A stretch of 64,000 nt of DNA from Bradyrhizobium archetypum (lineage in GTDB: Bacteria; Pseudomonadota; Alphaproteobacteria; Rhizobiales; Xanthobacteraceae), in NCBI RefSeq assembly GCF_013114835.1, contig NZ_JAAVLW010000004.1, positions 620,001 to 684,000 of the forward strand. Reading direction: 5' to 3'. Within the stretch, counting starts at the first letter, position 1, and the number at the start of each line of letters is the position of its first letter. Positions 34,861 to 43,237 of the stretch are shown here, in pieces. The position numbers and the translations under genes were made by a program. A model generated the notes under the pieces. The model ran no database searches and had not been told where the DNA came from. It saw nothing but the letters and a program-made list of their open reading frames with translations.

Positions 34861-35506
34861 GGCTGTTTCCCTTATCCGGTGTGAACAGGCCGCGGGTAAC
34901 CAGCTTCCGGTAGGCGGAAATAACATGCTCAGGCGCGGCCGTGACGCTGTCGCCGACATAGGAGTAGCGGCGGCTCAGGTAACCGCGCGCGCCCATCAGC
35001 ATGTGAACGATGGCTTCGAACTCCTCGTCGCTATAATCCATGATCGCGCCGGCCTGACGCGCACGCTTGAGGATGCGCACATAGGCGGTCGCGATATTAT
35101 CGAGATGTTTCTGGTAGCCAACGGGTGCGAAATATTCGGCCTCGTTGAGGATGCGCAAGAATTCCGGCACCTCGCGGATGAAATCGAAGAAGGCGCCGAA
35201 CCGTTCGATCTCCTGCCTGGCCGCATGCGCTGTTCCCGTGCGCTCGCGGATGAAGTGAACCATGTCGATGCCGATCTTCGGCAGCAACTGGTCGAGCAAT
35301 TCCTGGCGGTTCTCGAAGTGATTGTAGAACGTGCCCTGGGCGACGCCGGCTTTTTCGGTGATGCGGGCGACGGAAGCTTCCGCGTAACCATACTTGCCGA
35401 CGACCTTGGTGGCGGCGTCGAAGATCTTGCGCTTAGTCCAGGCGTTACGCTCGACCCGGTTGAGCTTGGTCACCTTGCCCGATGCGGCTTGCGATGATTG
35501 CGTCAT
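34850..35506 (-). CDS. TetR-family transcriptional regulator
   Basis: 218 aa. Residues 20-75 form the TetR_N helix-turn-helix: 'KRKIFDAATKVVGKYGYAEA', 'VARITEKAGVAQGTFYNHFE'. The remainder is the all-helical ligand and dimer domain. It is encoded within the leftward operon, overlapping the acyl-CoA synthetase stop by 4 bases and the SDR start by 11, so it is translationally coupled and probably autoregulated. The ligand is likely the substrate of the pathway or its CoA ester. A candidate operator is the palindrome at 37110-37129. Confidence 0.9.
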   Translation of the reverse strand: MTQSSQAASGKVTKLNRVERNAWTKRKIFDAATKVVGKYGYAEASVARITEKAGVAQGTFYNHFENRQELLDQLLPKIGIDMVHFIRERTGTAHAARQEIERFGAFFDFIREVPEFLRILNEAEYFAPVGYQKHLDNIATAYVRILKRARQAGAIMDYSDEEFEAIVHMLMGARGYLSRRYSYVGDSVTAAPEHVISAYRKLVTRGLFTPDKGNSHDR

Positions 35507-37062
35507 GCGTGGGCTTCCAGTTCGGCGCGCAGCACGCGCTTGAGGACTTTGCCGGAAGGGTTACGGGGCAGGCTGTCGCGAATGATCAACTGCTTCGGCA
35601 CCTTGAAACTGGCGAGATGCGCGCGGCAGTGCTCGGTGAGATCGGGCAATTGCAGGGTGGCGCCATCCGAAAGCACCACGATCGCGACCGGCTTTTCGCC
35701 CCAGCGCTCGTCGGGCATGCCGATCACGGCGACCTCGCGCACCTGCGGCAATTCGTAGATGATGCGCTCGACCTCGGAGGAGGCGATATTCTCGCCACCG
35801 GAAATGATCATGTCCTTCTTGCGGTCAGTCAGATAGAGGAAGCCGTCTTCGTCGAGATAGCCGACGTCACCGCTGCGGAACCAATCGCCGAAGAATGCAG
35901 CGGCGGTTCTCTTGGGATCCTTCCAGTAGCCTTGCGTGACCTTCGGTCCGCGCAGGCAGATCTCGCCATGCTGGCCGGGCGGCAGGCGATGGCCTGCCTC
36001 GTCTCGGATTTCGATTTCGACATGGGCGACAGGACGGCCGGTCGAGCCGATCTTTTCGATCTCGTGGCCGGCTTCCATGAAGGTGTCGCCGCCACAGGTT
36101 TCCGTCAGGCCATAGGCGTCGATGTAGCGCGCATTCCTGAAATAATTGGAAAAGGCGCGGATGCGCGCTTCCGGGGTTCTCTCGCCGCCGCCGATCGCCC
36201 AGCGCAGGCTCGAGACATCGTAGCGGTCGCGGGTCGGGCAGGCGAGGATCGCGGTCGTCATGACCGGCGCGAACCATGCGGCGTTGAGTTTCTCGGCCTC
36301 GATCGCGGCGAGCGCCTGCGCGGGTTCGAAGTTGCGGTGAACGGAAAGCAGGCCACCGTGCCAGAGCACTGCAATCCCCGGCAGGTCGAGCGCGCCCACA
36401 TGGTAGAGCGGACCGACCACCAGCAATCGCGTCTCTGCGCTCAATCCCAGAGTCAGCGTCTGATCGGCCGACTTCCAGTACATGTTCTCGTAGCTGAGCA
36501 TCACGCCTTTGGGGCGGTCGGTCGTGCCTGATGTGTACATCAGCCGCATCAGGTCGCGCGATTGCCGCACATGCATGGGGGCGGCAGCGACATCGGGCGC
36601 GAGGAGGGAAGCATTCGATTGCGCAGCCTCGTTGAGGAGGACCACCGGACCGGCGCCGGCGGCTGTGCCGGCAAACTCTTCGTCCGCAATCAGGATGCGC
36701 GCGCTGGAATTACCGACGATGTAGCCGACTTCATCGGCGGACAGGCGGTAGCTGATCGGCAGAAACACTGCGCCGATGTGGCTGGTTGCGAATGCCAGTT
36801 CGAGGAAGGCGGCGCTGTTCTTCATCAGCACCGCGACGACATCGCCAGGACCGATCCCGCGCGAGACGAGCCATCCGCCGACCCGCCGGACACGGTCGTC
36901 GAACTGGCCATAGGTGATGTCCTCGCCGCGATATTTCAGCGCACAGCGATTGGGCGTTCGCCTGGCATGAAACGCGATGAAGCTCGAAAGATTGATCATT
37001 TCCCGTTCAGCGAGGCCAATTCCGCGGCTTTCCCGCGTGATGAATTCTGACTCGTAATTCAT
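35503..37062 (-). CDS. Acyl-CoA synthetase (AMP-binding)
   Basis: 519 aa from 37062; an ATG at 36999 ('MINLSSFIAFHARRTPN') fits the family start better but has no good ribosome site. ATP motif 'LMYTSGTTDRPKGVMLSY' has Asp in place of the usual Gly after the Thr pair. 'YGLTETCGGDTF', 'GDWFRSGDVGYLDEDGFLYL', 'DRKKDMIISGGENIASSEVE' and the C-terminal catalytic Lys in 'PSGKVLKRV' are intact. The enzyme activates a carboxylic acid to its CoA thioester through an acyl-AMP. It is first in the leftward operon and supplies CoA esters for the crotonase, MaoC and lyase genes across the divergent promoter. Confidence 0.9.
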   Translation of the reverse strand: MNYESEFITRESRGIGLAEREMINLSSFIAFHARRTPNRCALKYRGEDITYGQFDDRVRRVGGWLVSRGIGPGDVVAVLMKNSAAFLELAFATSHIGAVFLPISYRLSADEVGYIVGNSSARILIADEEFAGTAAGAGPVVLLNEAAQSNASLLAPDVAAAPMHVRQSRDLMRLMYTSGTTDRPKGVMLSYENMYWKSADQTLTLGLSAETRLLVVGPLYHVGALDLPGIAVLWHGGLLSVHRNFEPAQALAAIEAEKLNAAWFAPVMTTAILACPTRDRYDVSSLRWAIGGGERTPEARIRAFSNYFRNARYIDAYGLTETCGGDTFMEAGHEIEKIGSTGRPVAHVEIEIRDEAGHRLPPGQHGEICLRGPKVTQGYWKDPKRTAAAFFGDWFRSGDVGYLDEDGFLYLTDRKKDMIISGGENIASSEVERIIYELPQVREVAVIGMPDERWGEKPVAIVVLSDGATLQLPDLTEHCRAHLASFKVPKQLIIRDSLPRNPSGKVLKRVLRAELEAHA

Positions 37063-37109
37063 CTTTGGCTTGACGTCACCCCCTTTGCTCTGAAATCCTC
37101 AAAGCGGTA

Positions 37110-37129
37110 CGGAGACGACACGATCTCCG
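37110..37129. promoter_or_regulatory. Candidate TetR operator between divergent operons
   Basis: An inverted repeat CGGAGA-(8 bases)-TCTCCG lies in the 103-base gap between the acyl-CoA synthetase and the transporter operon. Its 20-base span and position fit a TetR-family site that could control both directions. The assignment is inferred from the nearby TetR gene. Confidence 0.4.
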
Positions 37130-37165
37130 GCTGGGATGGGAAACGCCGACCCATAGGAGGAAGCA

Positions 37166-38425
37166 ATGACGAGAACCCGCAAACCGGGCGTAAGCCGACG
37201 TGCGACGTTGGCGATGATGGGCGCCGGTGCCGTAACATTCGCGACGCCCCGGGTAGCGCGCGCACAAGCCAAGACCATCAAGGTCGGCATGCCGACCATT
37301 CTCTCCGGGCGCGTGGCGCAGCTCGGCACCTCCTCGCGCAACGGCGTGATGCTGGAAGTGGAAAAGGTCAATGCTGCGGGTGGCCTTGCCGGACGGCAGA
37401 TCGAGATGGTGATCCGCGACTCCAAAGGGCAACCGCAGGAAGCGGCGCGCGTCGCCCGCGAACTCGTCAACACCGATGGATGCGAGATCCTGATTGACGC
37501 AGAAGCGTCGTCCGGGGCCTTCGCGGTACACGAGGTGGCGCGCGATCTCGGCGTGCTCTGCCTTCACACCAATTCGGAAACTTCGGCGCTGACCGCCGAT
37601 CCCAAGCAGCACATTCCCAACGCGTTTCGCACCGCCCGCCAGGGCGTGCATGACTCGATCGTCGGTGGCAGCTATGCGGCGGCGATCGCCAAGACCAAGG
37701 GCCTGAAGAAATGGGCGACGTGTTCGCCCGACTATGCCTATGGCCGCGATACCACCGGCGAATACGTGACGTACCTGAAGCGCTTCGCGCCAGACGTCGA
37801 GATCATCAGCGAATCCTGGCCAAAGCTGTTCCAGCCTGACTACACCGAGGTGGTGACGAAGATCCTGCAGGCGAAGCCCCAGGCGCTGTATACCTGCCTG
37901 TGGGGCGGCGACCTGACGTCCTATATCGACCAGGCCAATATTTATGCGCTGTTCAGCCAGATGGAGGTGTTTGCGGTCAACATGGCCGACTACACCGCCC
38001 TGACGGTGGTAAAGAATCTGCCGAAGGGCATCCACTCCGGCAACCGCTACATTAAGACCTATCCCGCAACGCCGGAGAACGCTGCTTGGGGCGACGCCTA
38101 CAAGGCAAAATATGGCGAGTATCCCACCAACTGGTCCTGGGAGAACGCAACGGCGATCATGCTGTTGGCAGAGGCGGCGAAGAAAGCCAATTCCGCCGAC
38201 GGCAAGAAAATTGCGGAGGCGCTGCGCGGTCTGACGATCAAGTCGCCATTCGGCGCCGACGGCACCGTTACGATGCGCGCCGAGGACCAGACACTGGTCG
38301 GTTATGCCATCGGCTGGGGAACGACGATCCCGCAGGAGCCTTATGTGCCGCAGGTGCAGGCCGGCGACTGGAAGACGATCTTCGAGCTCGAAGCCGAGTG
38401 GAAGAAGAGCAAGGGTTACACCTGA
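37166..38425 (+). CDS. ABC transporter substrate-binding protein (LivK type)
   Basis: 419 aa from ATG 37166 with AGGAGGAA upstream. Residues 8-34 include a Tat-like 'SRRATLAMMGAGAVTFATP' signal ending in 'ARA'. The mature protein is a Peripla_BP_6 fold: 'KTIKVGMPTILSGRVAQLG', 'NGVMLEVEKVNAAGGLAGR', 'IEMVIRDSKGQPQEAARVAR'. It captures a small ligand in the periplasm for the LivHMGF pump. Although related to branched-chain amino acid receptors, such proteins in catabolic clusters often bind aromatic or alicyclic acids. The catabolic neighbours favour the latter. Confidence 0.92.
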   Translation: MTRTRKPGVSRRATLAMMGAGAVTFATPRVARAQAKTIKVGMPTILSGRVAQLGTSSRNGVMLEVEKVNAAGGLAGRQIEMVIRDSKGQPQEAARVARELVNTDGCEILIDAEASSGAFAVHEVARDLGVLCLHTNSETSALTADPKQHIPNAFRTARQGVHDSIVGGSYAAAIAKTKGLKKWATCSPDYAYGRDTTGEYVTYLKRFAPDVEIISESWPKLFQPDYTEVVTKILQAKPQALYTCLWGGDLTSYIDQANIYALFSQMEVFAVNMADYTALTVVKNLPKGIHSGNRYIKTYPATPENAAWGDAYKAKYGEYPTNWSWENATAIMLLAEAAKKANSADGKKIAEALRGLTIKSPFGADGTVTMRAEDQTLVGYAIGWGTTIPQEPYVPQVQAGDWKTIFELEAEWKKSKGYT

Positions 38426-38437
38426 TCGATCGGCGAT

Positions 38438-38464
38438 GACGGAGGCCGGCAAGCCGCCTCCGTC
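38438..38464 (+). terminator. Strong hairpin between receptor and permease genes
   Basis: GACGGAGG and CCTCCGTC flank a GC core that can also pair, so the stem reaches about 12 base pairs with one bulge. There is no long T-run. It lies 12 bases after the receptor stop. A hairpin here fits partial termination or 3' end protection that lets the receptor outnumber the permeases. Confidence 0.5.
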
Positions 38465-38513
38465 TCGTTGCGAAATTTCTCTCGCGCGCCCTCATTCCGG
38501 CGCGCCGCAATGG

Positions 38514-39425
38514 ATGCTTCCCTTGGATCTCGACGCGCTTACCGGCTGTCTCGCCAGTTCCGCCTGCCTGGTGACGCAAACCACCAGCGGCTTGATCATC
38601 GGCATGCTGCTGTTCCTCGTCGCCGTCGGGCTGACGCTGATCTTTGGCGTGCTCAAGGTCGTCAATTTCAGCCACGGCGCCTTCTACATGTTCGGCGCCT
38701 ATTTCGCGATGACGGCCTATCAGATCTCGGGAAGTTTTGCGCTGGCGATGCTTTGCGGCGCGGCGGGCACGGCCGTCCTTGGCCTGATCTTCGAGCGCGT
38801 ATTCATGAGCCGGGTCTACGGCGCTGATGTGCTGATGCAACTGCTCGTCTGCTACGCTTTCGTGCTGATTTTCGACGACGTGGTGCGGATGGTCTGGGGG
38901 CCCGAGTTCAAGTCGATGGGCATGCCCGCGGCATTCCAGGTGGCGCCGCTGTTCATCGCCGGCGGCGTGGTGCCGCCGTATTATCTACTGTTAATCGGCG
39001 TTGCGCTGGCTGCTGCCGTGGTGCTCGGGCTCGGACTGGCCCGCACGCGGATAGGCAAGGTGATCCGGGCGGCCGCGCATAATCCCGGCATGGTGTCGGC
39101 GCTCGGCATCAACACCGGGCTTATCTACGGCGGCGTGTTCGCGCTGGGCGGCATGCTGGCGGGCCTTGCGGGGGCGCTTGCGGCGCCGGTGCGGTCGCTG
39201 ACGCCCGGCATGGGATTCTCCGTCCTGATCGAATCCTTCATCGTCACCGTGATCGGCGGCATGGGCTCGATCCTGGGCGCGCTGATCGGTGCGCTCTTGA
39301 TCGGCTTGATCCGCTCGTTCGGATCGCTCGGCTTTCCCCTGTTCACGGAAGGGCTGATGTATTTGTTCATGGTGATCGTGCTGGTGTCGCGGCCGACTGG
39401 CCTGTTCGGCAAGGAGGTCGCATGA
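38514..39425 (+). CDS. ABC transporter permease, LivH type
   Basis: 303 aa from ATG 38514; the frame is open upstream through the hairpin but without family features. About eight membrane segments with 'GLTLIFGVLKVVNFSHGAFY' early and 'AAAHNPGMVSALGINTGLIY' later, the cytoplasmic coupling region of LivH proteins. It forms one half of the inner-membrane channel, partnered with the LivM-type permease whose start overlaps its stop by 4 bases. It serves the substrate receptor encoded just upstream. Confidence 0.92.
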   Translation: MLPLDLDALTGCLASSACLVTQTTSGLIIGMLLFLVAVGLTLIFGVLKVVNFSHGAFYMFGAYFAMTAYQISGSFALAMLCGAAGTAVLGLIFERVFMSRVYGADVLMQLLVCYAFVLIFDDVVRMVWGPEFKSMGMPAAFQVAPLFIAGGVVPPYYLLLIGVALAAAVVLGLGLARTRIGKVIRAAAHNPGMVSALGINTGLIYGGVFALGGMLAGLAGALAAPVRSLTPGMGFSVLIESFIVTVIGGMGSILGALIGALLIGLIRSFGSLGFPLFTEGLMYLFMVIVLVSRPTGLFGKEVA

Positions 39426-40447
39426 CCGAGCTGCAGGCCGAGCAGGGCGCGCAGGCGCTCGACGGTCCCCATCCCCAGGCAAAAACGCGGCGCAACCGGG
39501 AAGTTCTGATTGCGCTTGCCGTCTTTGTCGTGCTGGCGCTGTTGCCGGCGGTCTTCAGCAGCAAATTGCTGCTCGACTTCGTGATCCGCTGCGCGGCCTA
39601 CGGGCTGTTCGCCACGTCGCTCAACCTTCTGGTCGGCTATACCGGCCTGATTTCGTTTGGCCACGGCATGTTCTTCGGCCTGGGCGCCTACGGCTTCGGG
39701 TTGATGATGCAGAAGACCGGCGTGCCGATCCCGGTGGCTTTCGCTGCAACGCTGACGATCACGTTTGTCGTCGCCCTTATCATCGGCGCCATCTGCGTGC
39801 GGCTAAAGGAAATCTATTTCGCCTTCGTGACCCTGGCGTTCCAGATGCTGATCCACTCGACCATCCTGTCCTGGGTCTCGCTAACCGGTGGCGATCAGGG
39901 ATTGCGCGGCGGCATTCCACGGCCGCCATTTTTCGGCATTGATCTATCGAACCAATTGCATCTCTACGTCGCAAGTTGCGCGCTGCTGGTGATCGGGCTG
40001 TTCTTGATGCATCAGATCGCACAATCGCCGTTCGGCTACACGCTGCGCATGATCCGCGACAATGCCATACGCGCGAGCTTCATCGGCATCGACGTCTGGC
40101 GCGCCAAGCTGACCATCTTTGTGCTCGCGGCGCTGTTCGCCTCGACCGGCGGGATCATCATGGCGCTATTCGTCTCCGGGGCCTATCCGGAATTCGCCTA
40201 TTGGACCATCTCGGGCGAGGGCATCTTCATCAACATGCTGGGGGGCGTCACGACATTCCTGGGACCGATGGTCGGCGCCGTGCTGCTCTTGATCCTCAAC
40301 GACACCGTCACCCGGCTGACCGACTATCATGGCCTTGTGCTTGGCATCGTGATCCTGTTCTTTGCGATCGGCCTGCGGAAGGGCCTGATGGATTTCGTCG
40401 TCGAATGGTACGCGCAACGCCGTAACAGTGCCGGGGAGCGCGGCTAG
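39422..40447 (+). CDS. ABC transporter permease, LivM type
   Basis: 341 aa, with an ATGA overlap with the LivH-type gene. After a charged N-terminal tail of about 25 residues come roughly eight to nine membrane helices, including 'YGLFATSLNLLVGYTGLISF', 'SLTGGDQGLRGGIP' and the coupling motif 'MIRDNAIRASFIGIDVWRAK'. It pairs with LivH to form the translocation path. Only two bases separate its stop from the ATPase gene, so the operon is tightly translated. Confidence 0.92.
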   Translation: MTELQAEQGAQALDGPHPQAKTRRNREVLIALAVFVVLALLPAVFSSKLLLDFVIRCAAYGLFATSLNLLVGYTGLISFGHGMFFGLGAYGFGLMMQKTGVPIPVAFAATLTITFVVALIIGAICVRLKEIYFAFVTLAFQMLIHSTILSWVSLTGGDQGLRGGIPRPPFFGIDLSNQLHLYVASCALLVIGLFLMHQIAQSPFGYTLRMIRDNAIRASFIGIDVWRAKLTIFVLAALFASTGGIIMALFVSGAYPEFAYWTISGEGIFINMLGGVTTFLGPMVGAVLLLILNDTVTRLTDYHGLVLGIVILFFAIGLRKGLMDFVVEWYAQRRNSAGERG

Positions 40448-40449
40448 CC

Positions 40450-41208
40450 ATGCTGGAGATCCGCTCCCTTTCCAAGTCATTCGGCGGCGTCAAGGCGACG
40501 GACAATGTCACGCTGGATTTCGCGGACGGTTCGCTCACCGCCGTGATCGGCCCCAACGGCGCCGGCAAGAGCACCTTCTTCAACCTGATCACCGGCGCGC
40601 TGACGCCCGACGCAGGTCAGATCTTGCTCAACGGCCTCGACTTGGCCGGGCGCACGCCGCCAGAGATCGTTCGCCACGGCATCGGCCGGGCGTTCCAGGT
40701 CGCCAGCATCTTCCCGTCGTTGACGGTGCAGGAGACAATGCTGGCCGCGGTCTGCGCCGATCAGCGCCGGGCCAGCGTCCTGCATCGGCGTTTCCCTTTG
40801 GCTGAAACCCGCGACCGCGCCGAGCATGCGATGGAATTGCTGGGGCTGGCCAGCAAGCGGAACCGGACCGCAGCGACGCTGTCGCATGGCGACCAGAAGC
40901 TGCTCGATATCGCACTTGCGCTGGTGCTCGACCCGAAGGTGCTGCTGCTCGACGAGCCCACTGCCGGCATGGGCACCGAAGAGCGCTGGCGGATGATCGA
41001 CAAGGTGAGGGAGCTCTGGGAGAGGCAGAAGATCACGGTGGTGTTCATCGAGCACGACATGGATATCGTGTTCAAGATCGCGCCCGAGATCGTTGTGCTC
41101 TGCTACGGCCGCATTCTTGCGGCCGGCAAGCCGGATGCGATCCGTCGCAACGAGGCGGTGATCGACGCCTATCTCGGCACCGAACATCACGCGGGAACCG
41201 CCGCATGA
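40450..41208 (+). CDS. ABC transporter ATP-binding protein, LivG type
   Basis: 252 aa. Walker A 'IGPNGAGKSTFFNLITG', signature 'ATLSHGDQKLLDIALAL' (LSHGDQ, the LivG variant of LSGGQ), Walker B 'KVLLLDEPTAGM' and the H-loop 'VVFIEHDMDIVF'. The LivG-specific C-terminal tail 'DAIRRNEAVIDAYLGTEHH' is present. It drives transport with the LivF-type ATPase, whose start overlaps its stop by 4 bases. Confidence 0.93.
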   Translation: MLEIRSLSKSFGGVKATDNVTLDFADGSLTAVIGPNGAGKSTFFNLITGALTPDAGQILLNGLDLAGRTPPEIVRHGIGRAFQVASIFPSLTVQETMLAAVCADQRRASVLHRRFPLAETRDRAEHAMELLGLASKRNRTAATLSHGDQKLLDIALALVLDPKVLLLDEPTAGMGTEERWRMIDKVRELWERQKITVVFIEHDMDIVFKIAPEIVVLCYGRILAAGKPDAIRRNEAVIDAYLGTEHHAGTAA

Positions 41209-41921
41209 GCACGCCGCCGGTGGTGCAGGTCGAGGATCTCGACGTCTATTATGGTACCAGCCAGATATTGTTCGGCGTCGGCCTGTCGGTGCGCCAAGGC
41301 GAGACGATGGCGCTGCTCGGACGCAACGGCGCCGGCAAGTCGACCACCATGAAAGCTATCATGGGGCTCGCGCCGGCCCGCCGCGGCACGGTCACCTTGC
41401 AAGGCAGGGTTGTCTCTGGGCTGAAGCCGCATCACATCGCGCGCGCCGGCCTCGGCTTCGTACCGGAGGATCGCCAGGTCTTTCCCGAACACACGGTCGA
41501 GGACAACCTGGTCATTGGTGCCAAGAAGGGTCCCAATGGCGAGGACGAATGGCCGATCCGGCGCATTTTCGACGTGTTTCCGCTGCTGGAGCCGCTGCGT
41601 TACCGGATCGCGGGACGGCTGTCCGGTGGCGAACAGCAGATGCTGGCGATTGCACGCACGCTGATGGGCAATCCCGCGCTGCTGCTGCTGGACGAGCCTA
41701 GCGAAGGGCTGGCGCCGATCATCGTGCAGCGGATCGGTGAACTGTTGCGGCAACTCCGCGGTACGGGCGCGACGGTGCTGATTGCCGAGCAGAACATGCA
41801 TTTTTGCCTTGGCCTTGCGAGCCACGCGACGGTTATCGACAAGGGCCAGATCGTCTACACATCCGGGATCGAAGAGCTGAAAGCCAACGAAAATATCCGT
41901 CGGCGCTACCTCGCGCTGTAG
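41205..41921 (+). CDS. ABC transporter ATP-binding protein, LivF type
   Basis: 238 aa. Walker A 'LGRNGAGKSTTMKAIMG', Q-loop region 'LGFVPEDRQVFPEHTVEDN', signature 'RLSGGEQQMLAIARTL', Walker B 'LLLLDEPSEGLAP' and 'VLIAEQNMHFCLG'. The length and 'VPEDR' are typical of LivF. It completes the five-part transporter. About 80 bases separate it from the crotonase gene, which probably continues the transcript. Confidence 0.93.
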   Translation: MSTPPVVQVEDLDVYYGTSQILFGVGLSVRQGETMALLGRNGAGKSTTMKAIMGLAPARRGTVTLQGRVVSGLKPHHIARAGLGFVPEDRQVFPEHTVEDNLVIGAKKGPNGEDEWPIRRIFDVFPLLEPLRYRIAGRLSGGEQQMLAIARTLMGNPALLLLDEPSEGLAPIIVQRIGELLRQLRGTGATVLIAEQNMHFCLGLASHATVIDKGQIVYTSGIEELKANENIRRRYLAL

Positions 41922-42000
41922 CTTTCGGCCGATCCGGAGGGACGGGATGACCGTCGATTGCAAAGGCCGGCGCGGTACGTCGGGCCGATGGAGGCAAGAC

Positions 42001-42777
42001 ATGAGCATCGACCCCGTTCGTTATTCCGTTTCGGGAAATATTGCCGAAATCATGCTGGATCGCGGACCGGTCAATGCACTCAGCATGGACCTGATCGACG
42101 CGTTGCTGGCGGCACTTTCGAAGGCGAGAGACGACGAAGCTGTGCGCGTCGTCATAATCGGCAGTGCGCACAAGGTGTTCTGCGCCGGGCTCGATCTCGA
42201 CATTATTCGCGGCAAGCCTGGGATTGAGACTAAGAAATTCCTCGAACGGCTGTACTTCGCGCTGAACGACACCCAGTATCGCATGGGAAAGCCGACCATC
42301 GCAGCCGTCGATGGCGCGGTGCGGGCTGGCGGCATGACGATTGCGATCTCCTGCGACATGATCATCGCGGGCGAAGGCTGCACCTTCGGCTATCCCGAGA
42401 TCGATGTCGGCCTGATCCCGGCCATTCACTTCGTGCAATTGCCTCGGCTGGTCGGCAAGCACCAGGCTTTCGGGCCGCTGTTCCTCGGCGAGCCCTTCGA
42501 TGCCGCGACGGCCTTTCGGATGGGCCTGCTCAGCGAAGTGGTGCCGAAAGGCACCGCGCTTGAACGCGCGCGGGAGATTGCGGACAAGCTCGCCGCCAAA
42601 TCGCCCATCATCATGAAGATCGGGCGCGATGCCTTCATGCGGGCGGTCGATGCCGATTTTCGCCGCTCAGTCGAAAATGCCGCCGAGAGCTTTGCACTCG
42701 TTGCAACGACGGAGGACTGTCAGGAAGGCTTGAATGCGTTCGTCGAGAAGCGGACGCCAAGCTACAGGGGGCGCTGA
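42001..42777 (+). CDS. Enoyl-CoA hydratase/isomerase (crotonase)
   Basis: 258 aa from ATG 42001, chosen because GGAGG lies nine bases upstream; an in-frame ATG at 41947 is less likely. Crotonase motifs: 'PVNALSMDLIDALLAAL', the oxyanion residue in 'VFCAGLDLDIIRG' and 'GAVRAGGMTIAISCDMIIAG'. The Glu normally found after 'GxxGGG' is not evident: here 'VRAGGM' is followed by 'YPEIDVGLIPAIH'. The activity may therefore be isomerase, hydrolase or hydratase. The TGA overlaps the MaoC ATG by one base, so the two are coupled. Confidence 0.87.
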   Translation: MSIDPVRYSVSGNIAEIMLDRGPVNALSMDLIDALLAALSKARDDEAVRVVIIGSAHKVFCAGLDLDIIRGKPGIETKKFLERLYFALNDTQYRMGKPTIAAVDGAVRAGGMTIAISCDMIIAGEGCTFGYPEIDVGLIPAIHFVQLPRLVGKHQAFGPLFLGEPFDAATAFRMGLLSEVVPKGTALERAREIADKLAAKSPIIMKIGRDAFMRAVDADFRRSVENAAESFALVATTEDCQEGLNAFVEKRTPSYRGR

Positions 42778-43232
42778 TGGCTGGATTGTATTTCGAGGAG
42801 TTCGAGGTCGGCCAGGAATTCCATCACGAATTCAGTCGCACCGTCACCGAGATGGATAACACGCTGTTCAGCCTGCTGACCATGAACCCGCAACCGCTGC
42901 ATATCGATGCGCATTTCGCGGAAAGCACCGAATTCGGCCAGCGGCTGTTCAACAGCATCTATACGCTCGGCATCATGATCGGCATGAGTGTCTACGATAC
43001 GACGCTCGGAACGACGATCGGCAACCTCGGCATGACCGACGTCAAGTTTCCAAAACCGGTATTTCACGGCGATACGCTCAAAGCGCACACCAGGATCATC
43101 TCCAAACGCGAAAGCAAATCGCGGCCGAACCAGGGCATCGTGGAATTCGAACACACCATGACCAATCAACGCGGCGAGGTGGTGGCAAGCTGCCGCCGGA
43201 CCGGCCTGATGCACTGCAAGCCGAAGGCGTAA
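42777..43232 (+). CDS. MaoC-family dehydratase
   Basis: 151 aa hot-dog fold protein. 'YFEEFEVGQEFHHEFSRTV' opens the domain, and 'LFSLLTMNPQPLHIDAHFA' holds the catalytic Asn/His pair of R-specific hydratases (here N-P-Q-P-L-H-x-D). The length is that of single-domain MaoC enzymes such as mesaconyl-CoA hydratase-like proteins, which are typically found beside CitE-like lyases, as here. It likely adds water to an unsaturated branched acyl-CoA to give the beta-hydroxyacyl-CoA that the next enzyme cleaves. Confidence 0.88.
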   Translation: MAGLYFEEFEVGQEFHHEFSRTVTEMDNTLFSLLTMNPQPLHIDAHFAESTEFGQRLFNSIYTLGIMIGMSVYDTTLGTTIGNLGMTDVKFPKPVFHGDTLKAHTRIISKRESKSRPNQGIVEFEHTMTNQRGEVVASCRRTGLMHCKPKA

Positions 43233-43237
43233 AACCG

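Noticed and set aside
35482..36531. A 349-codon plus-strand frame
   Set aside because: Antisense to the acyl-CoA synthetase; the composition looks like a GC-driven shadow.
37076..38452. A 458-codon open frame on the minus strand
   Set aside because: It is antisense to the substrate-binding protein gene, which has clear family motifs, a signal peptide and a strong ribosome site. High GC content keeps the antisense frame open.
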